The notes under the pieces were generated by a model that did no database searches, was not told where the DNA came from, and saw nothing but the letters and a program-made list of their open reading frames with translations. Below, one piece after another: positions 61,286-64,000 of a stretch of DNA of 64,000 nt. The position numbers and the translations under genes were made by a program. Location: NCBI GenBank assembly GCA_021809755.1, contig JAJZJZ010000002.1, forward strand, positions 31,731-95,730. The letters run 5' to 3'. The DNA is from Thermoplasmata archaeon. Its GTDB lineage: Archaea > Thermoplasmatota > Thermoplasmata > Thermoplasmatales > Thermoplasmataceae. Numbering within the stretch: the stretch's first letter is position 1; every line of letters begins with the position of its first letter.

Positions 61286-62713
61286 GTGAACTTTCATTTG
61301 GTATCTCAAGAAAAGAAATTGATACTATATTATGAACCTTCCGATTATTTTTCGAGGTTTCTATCCTATATTGTGGATTTGTTTTTCATAATGTCAATAG
61401 TCACATTGGTTGAAGTATATTTTTTTAACGAACCTCCCATTATCTATCAATTTCCATATTATTATTTGTACACGCATAATTCTATACAAAGACTATTGCT
61501 AAACAACAATGGTCTAGATTTTCTTCTCCTTTTTCTTTTGATTAATTTTTTTTATTATCTTTTTACTTATTTCTTAGGTTACACCATTGGTGGAATTCTT
61601 CTAAACATGAGGGTAAAATACTTCGAAAAAACTAAAGTCAGTATGGTGAAATTAAATTCGAAGTTAAGTCCTTTAGAGAAGTTAGAGAAAGCAATGGTTA
61701 AATCCATTTCAATGACAATACCATTTATGCCCATAATCGATAACATTCTATCGAAAAATGGAGTAAAATATACAGATAGACTCATCCAATCCATAACAGT
61801 GATCCCTGTATATATGAAACCAATGAATGGCTTAAGTGGTTTGGGTAAAAATAAGATGGTTGCAAAAGTCAAAAGTAGACTTATCACTTATAACGAATTT
61901 ATAGAATATCATAAAATTGACACTAAAAAGGATAGGAGTAACATAAAGAATAGAATCGCCAGAATGAATACAAATGAAAAAATATCTATGGACCCCGCAC
62001 ACTCTAGAAGAGTTTATGACATACTTAAAATGAAGATATTTTATCTTACTGGATTTCCTAAAATTAATTTAAACAATGAAACCCCAGAACAAAATGGCAT
62101 ATACAAAGTTATTAGGAGGCAATATTTTTCAATCTTCTATATAGGTCTGCTTACCTATTTTATTCCATTTATAACAGCAATATTGGTTGGGATACACACA
62201 ACAAACGTTTCAACATTCCCCACACCTTTGCCCTTGGCGACAAACAAGTATTCTCCAGCCAATGGGTATGCTGGTCTTCAGCAAAGTTTGTTTAATAACA
62301 ACATTGAAATTGACCTAAAATTTTTTATTTTAGGTGGAATCTCAATGTTTTTCCTTTCGTACCTCGGTATATATTCATCAGTTTATATACCAAATCTCAT
62401 CATAGCAAGCTCCTTACATTCACAATATTGGTATTATTTGATTTTCGCTGTTGTTCCTCAAGCAATCCCAGAAGCGCTCGGTTACGTCTTTGGAATCAGT
62501 GCAGGCCTTTATTTATCTAAAATTCTCGTAGATTCTTTTATTTCATATGTAAGAGGTGTTGAATCAGGTACTTTCTTGGGATTAATTTATGAAAATCTAG
62601 AACAGTTTTTTATATATTTTGCAATATCATTTTTTCTAATTCTTTTCGCTTCTTATATTGAAGCATATGTCACATCATATCTTCTCAATCATTTATATTT
62701 CGTAAGGTCTTAG
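61286..62713 (+). CDS. RDD-domain plus SpoIIM/DUF95-like fusion membrane protein
   Basis: RFLSYIVDLFFI and YFLGYTIGGILLNMRVKYF (RDD-like); C-terminus with AVVPQAIPEALGYVFGISAGLYLSK (SpoIIM-like). Confidence 0.6.
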   Translation: MNFHLVSQEKKLILYYEPSDYFSRFLSYIVDLFFIMSIVTLVEVYFFNEPPIIYQFPYYYLYTHNSIQRLLLNNNGLDFLLLFLLINFFYYLFTYFLGYTIGGILLNMRVKYFEKTKVSMVKLNSKLSPLEKLEKAMVKSISMTIPFMPIIDNILSKNGVKYTDRLIQSITVIPVYMKPMNGLSGLGKNKMVAKVKSRLITYNEFIEYHKIDTKKDRSNIKNRIARMNTNEKISMDPAHSRRVYDILKMKIFYLTGFPKINLNNETPEQNGIYKVIRRQYFSIFYIGLLTYFIPFITAILVGIHTTNVSTFPTPLPLATNKYSPANGYAGLQQSLFNNNIEIDLKFFILGGISMFFLSYLGIYSSVYIPNLIIASSLHSQYWYYLIFAVVPQAIPEALGYVFGISAGLYLSKILVDSFISYVRGVESGTFLGLIYENLEQFFIYFAISFFLILFASYIEAYVTSYLLNHLYFVRS

Positions 62714-62896
62714 AAGGCAGTGTAGGAGGCCACTCTTAGTTTCCACTATGACTTTGGAATCTCCCAACCTTTTTGATGCGATTACAGTTTCTCTAGTTTC
62801 AAAGAACAAATCGTCCCCTCTCTTCAGGGTCACATCATTTCTCGCAAAGCCACTGTTCGGTATAATTCTTTCATAGTAGTGAATAATAAAATACAT
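62693..62896 (-). CDS. Small hypothetical protein
   Basis: 67 aa, soluble, charged; convergent with 61286-62713. Confidence 0.35.
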   Translation of the reverse strand: MYFIIHYYERIIPNSGFARNDVTLKRGDDLFFETRETVIASKRLGDSKVIVETKSGLLHCLLRPYEI

Positions 62897-62950
62897 TTTT
62901 TAATGTTAACATATATCACGGAATATATATATGGTTTAGTTCAGACCTTG

Positions 62951-64000
62951 ATGAAAAGAATAAAAGAATATTTGAATAGAGAATCGATCCGCGGAAAGAT
63001 GAGTTCGATCATTGAATCTGCAAGAGCCAATAAGAAGAAGACCTTTGCGATCATTGCAGCGGTTGTAATGATTATATCGGGTTCAGCCTACATAATTAAT
63101 TTCCTAAACCATAACAATAATTCAGTTTCCATCAATCTGGATGTTTCTCTTACAGGTTCAATACCGAATATGTCTGCAGGAACGGATATTAAGGTAGGAG
63201 GAATAAATTCATTTGCCCTAGGCACAACTTCTCCTTCGTCCTATGTGAACAATTTCATACTCACTCCATCAAACGCAACATTTCTAATCACTGCTGTAAA
63301 TTCTTCATTATCAACTTTTAATACTCAATATGTTGCTAATAATGCAACCACCAATTCAACACTTCTCTCAATGATAAGTCAGCAGCAGAGCTTTATGCCA
63401 ATAAACGACAGATCGATGGATATTGTGTTTGATCATTCACTGAATAATTCATGGGATTATTCAATTCCTTTTACCGATCTTTACAATAATCTGTCACAGG
63501 GATGGAGAGAAATGCACTTTGATGCAATTGCATCTCTCTCCATATATGGCCTATACAATTTTGTTTTTAATAACCATGTTTATGCATACTACTATTACAA
63601 TGCAATAGACTATAACCCATATTCAAGAACGAATACATTGTCAATAGAACCAAAATTCAATCTGTCAAAACCCTTCATGGTCAAATCCCTTCAATCGCCT
63701 GGAATAAGTAAAATCCATCCCGGAAGGATCATAGGTTCTGGAGGAGGTAGCAGTTGCAGATCATATTCAACTGTAATGACCGTATATGCAAATACAATGA
63801 CAGTACCATTTCCACTTGCAATCCTAAGTGGCGATGTTTCTAGCATCCCCGCAATGAGTGATACCAGCACTTCTATCCTGCAATCCCTGTCATATCAGGG
63901 AGTCTCAACAATACCATTTTCAGATCAATACACAACCAGTGACAACCCAACATGGTCTTCCAACCATGTGAATGTAACAAATTCTTCAGGGAGCACTACC
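62951..64000 (+). CDS. N-terminal part of a large secreted/surface protein (runs off window)
   Basis: MKRIKEYLNRESIRGKMSSIIESARANKKKTFAIIAAVVMIISGSAYIINF then Asn/Ser/Thr-rich extracellular-type sequence; frame open to the window end, absent from the ORF track. Confidence 0.75.
   Translation, partial: MKRIKEYLNRESIRGKMSSIIESARANKKKTFAIIAAVVMIISGSAYIINFLNHNNNSVSINLDVSLTGSIPNMSAGTDIKVGGINSFALGTTSPSSYVNNFILTPSNATFLITAVNSSLSTFNTQYVANNATTNSTLLSMISQQQSFMPINDRSMDIVFDHSLNNSWDYSIPFTDLYNNLSQGWREMHFDAIASLSIYGLYNFVFNNHVYAYYYYNAIDYNPYSRTNTLSIEPKFNLSKPFMVKSLQSPGISKIHPGRIIGSGGGSSCRSYSTVMTVYANTMTVPFPLAILSGDVSSIPAMSDTSTSILQSLSYQGVSTIPFSDQYTTSDNPTWSSNHVNVTNSSGSTT

Overview
This 64 kb window is archaeal and most likely from a Thermoplasmatales-type genome. 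That placement is inferred from the glycerol-1-phosphate dehydrogenase gene, archaeal S12/S7, a class III-type prepilin peptidase and overall AT-richness; it was not tested by any search. The left edge holds the cas1 C-terminus and cas2, a leader, and a 31-bp-repeat CRISPR array. A complete IS21-family istA/istB element has split the first spacer of that array. Housekeeping and metabolic blocks include hutI, a DsrE2/TusA/SQR-like sulfur operon, a Cu-type P-ATPase with a small YHS gene, a penicillin-acylase homolog, Amt, egsA, a YchF/OBG GTPase, rps12-rps7 and a GH31 glucosidase. These are interspersed with accessory DNA: three intact AbiEi/AbiEii pairs, a fourth AbiEi gene destroyed by a second IS21 element, HicBA, a SNF2/SWIM pair, IS fragments and TnpB tails. 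The points most worth a second look are: (1) IS21 inside leader-proximal spacer 1, with a 4-bp target duplication and a spacer that reconstructs to 36 nt; (2) a second IS21 inside an AbiEi relic, with a 5-bp duplication; (3) an AbiEii homolog whose DLDF motif has become DLYF; (4) a possible bacteriocin-like locus at 60.07-62.71 kb, with a Gly/Ala-rich hydrophobic C-terminal peptide, a small membrane protein and a divergent RDD-SpoIIM-like protein; (5) a GC-rich, hairpin-rich block without convincing ORFs at 13.8-14.65 kb; (6) an M48-like protein lacking HExxH; and (7) an ABC permease that appears to begin at ATA within an ATAA overlap. All functional assignments come from reading the sequence and recognising motifs. 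No database search was run.
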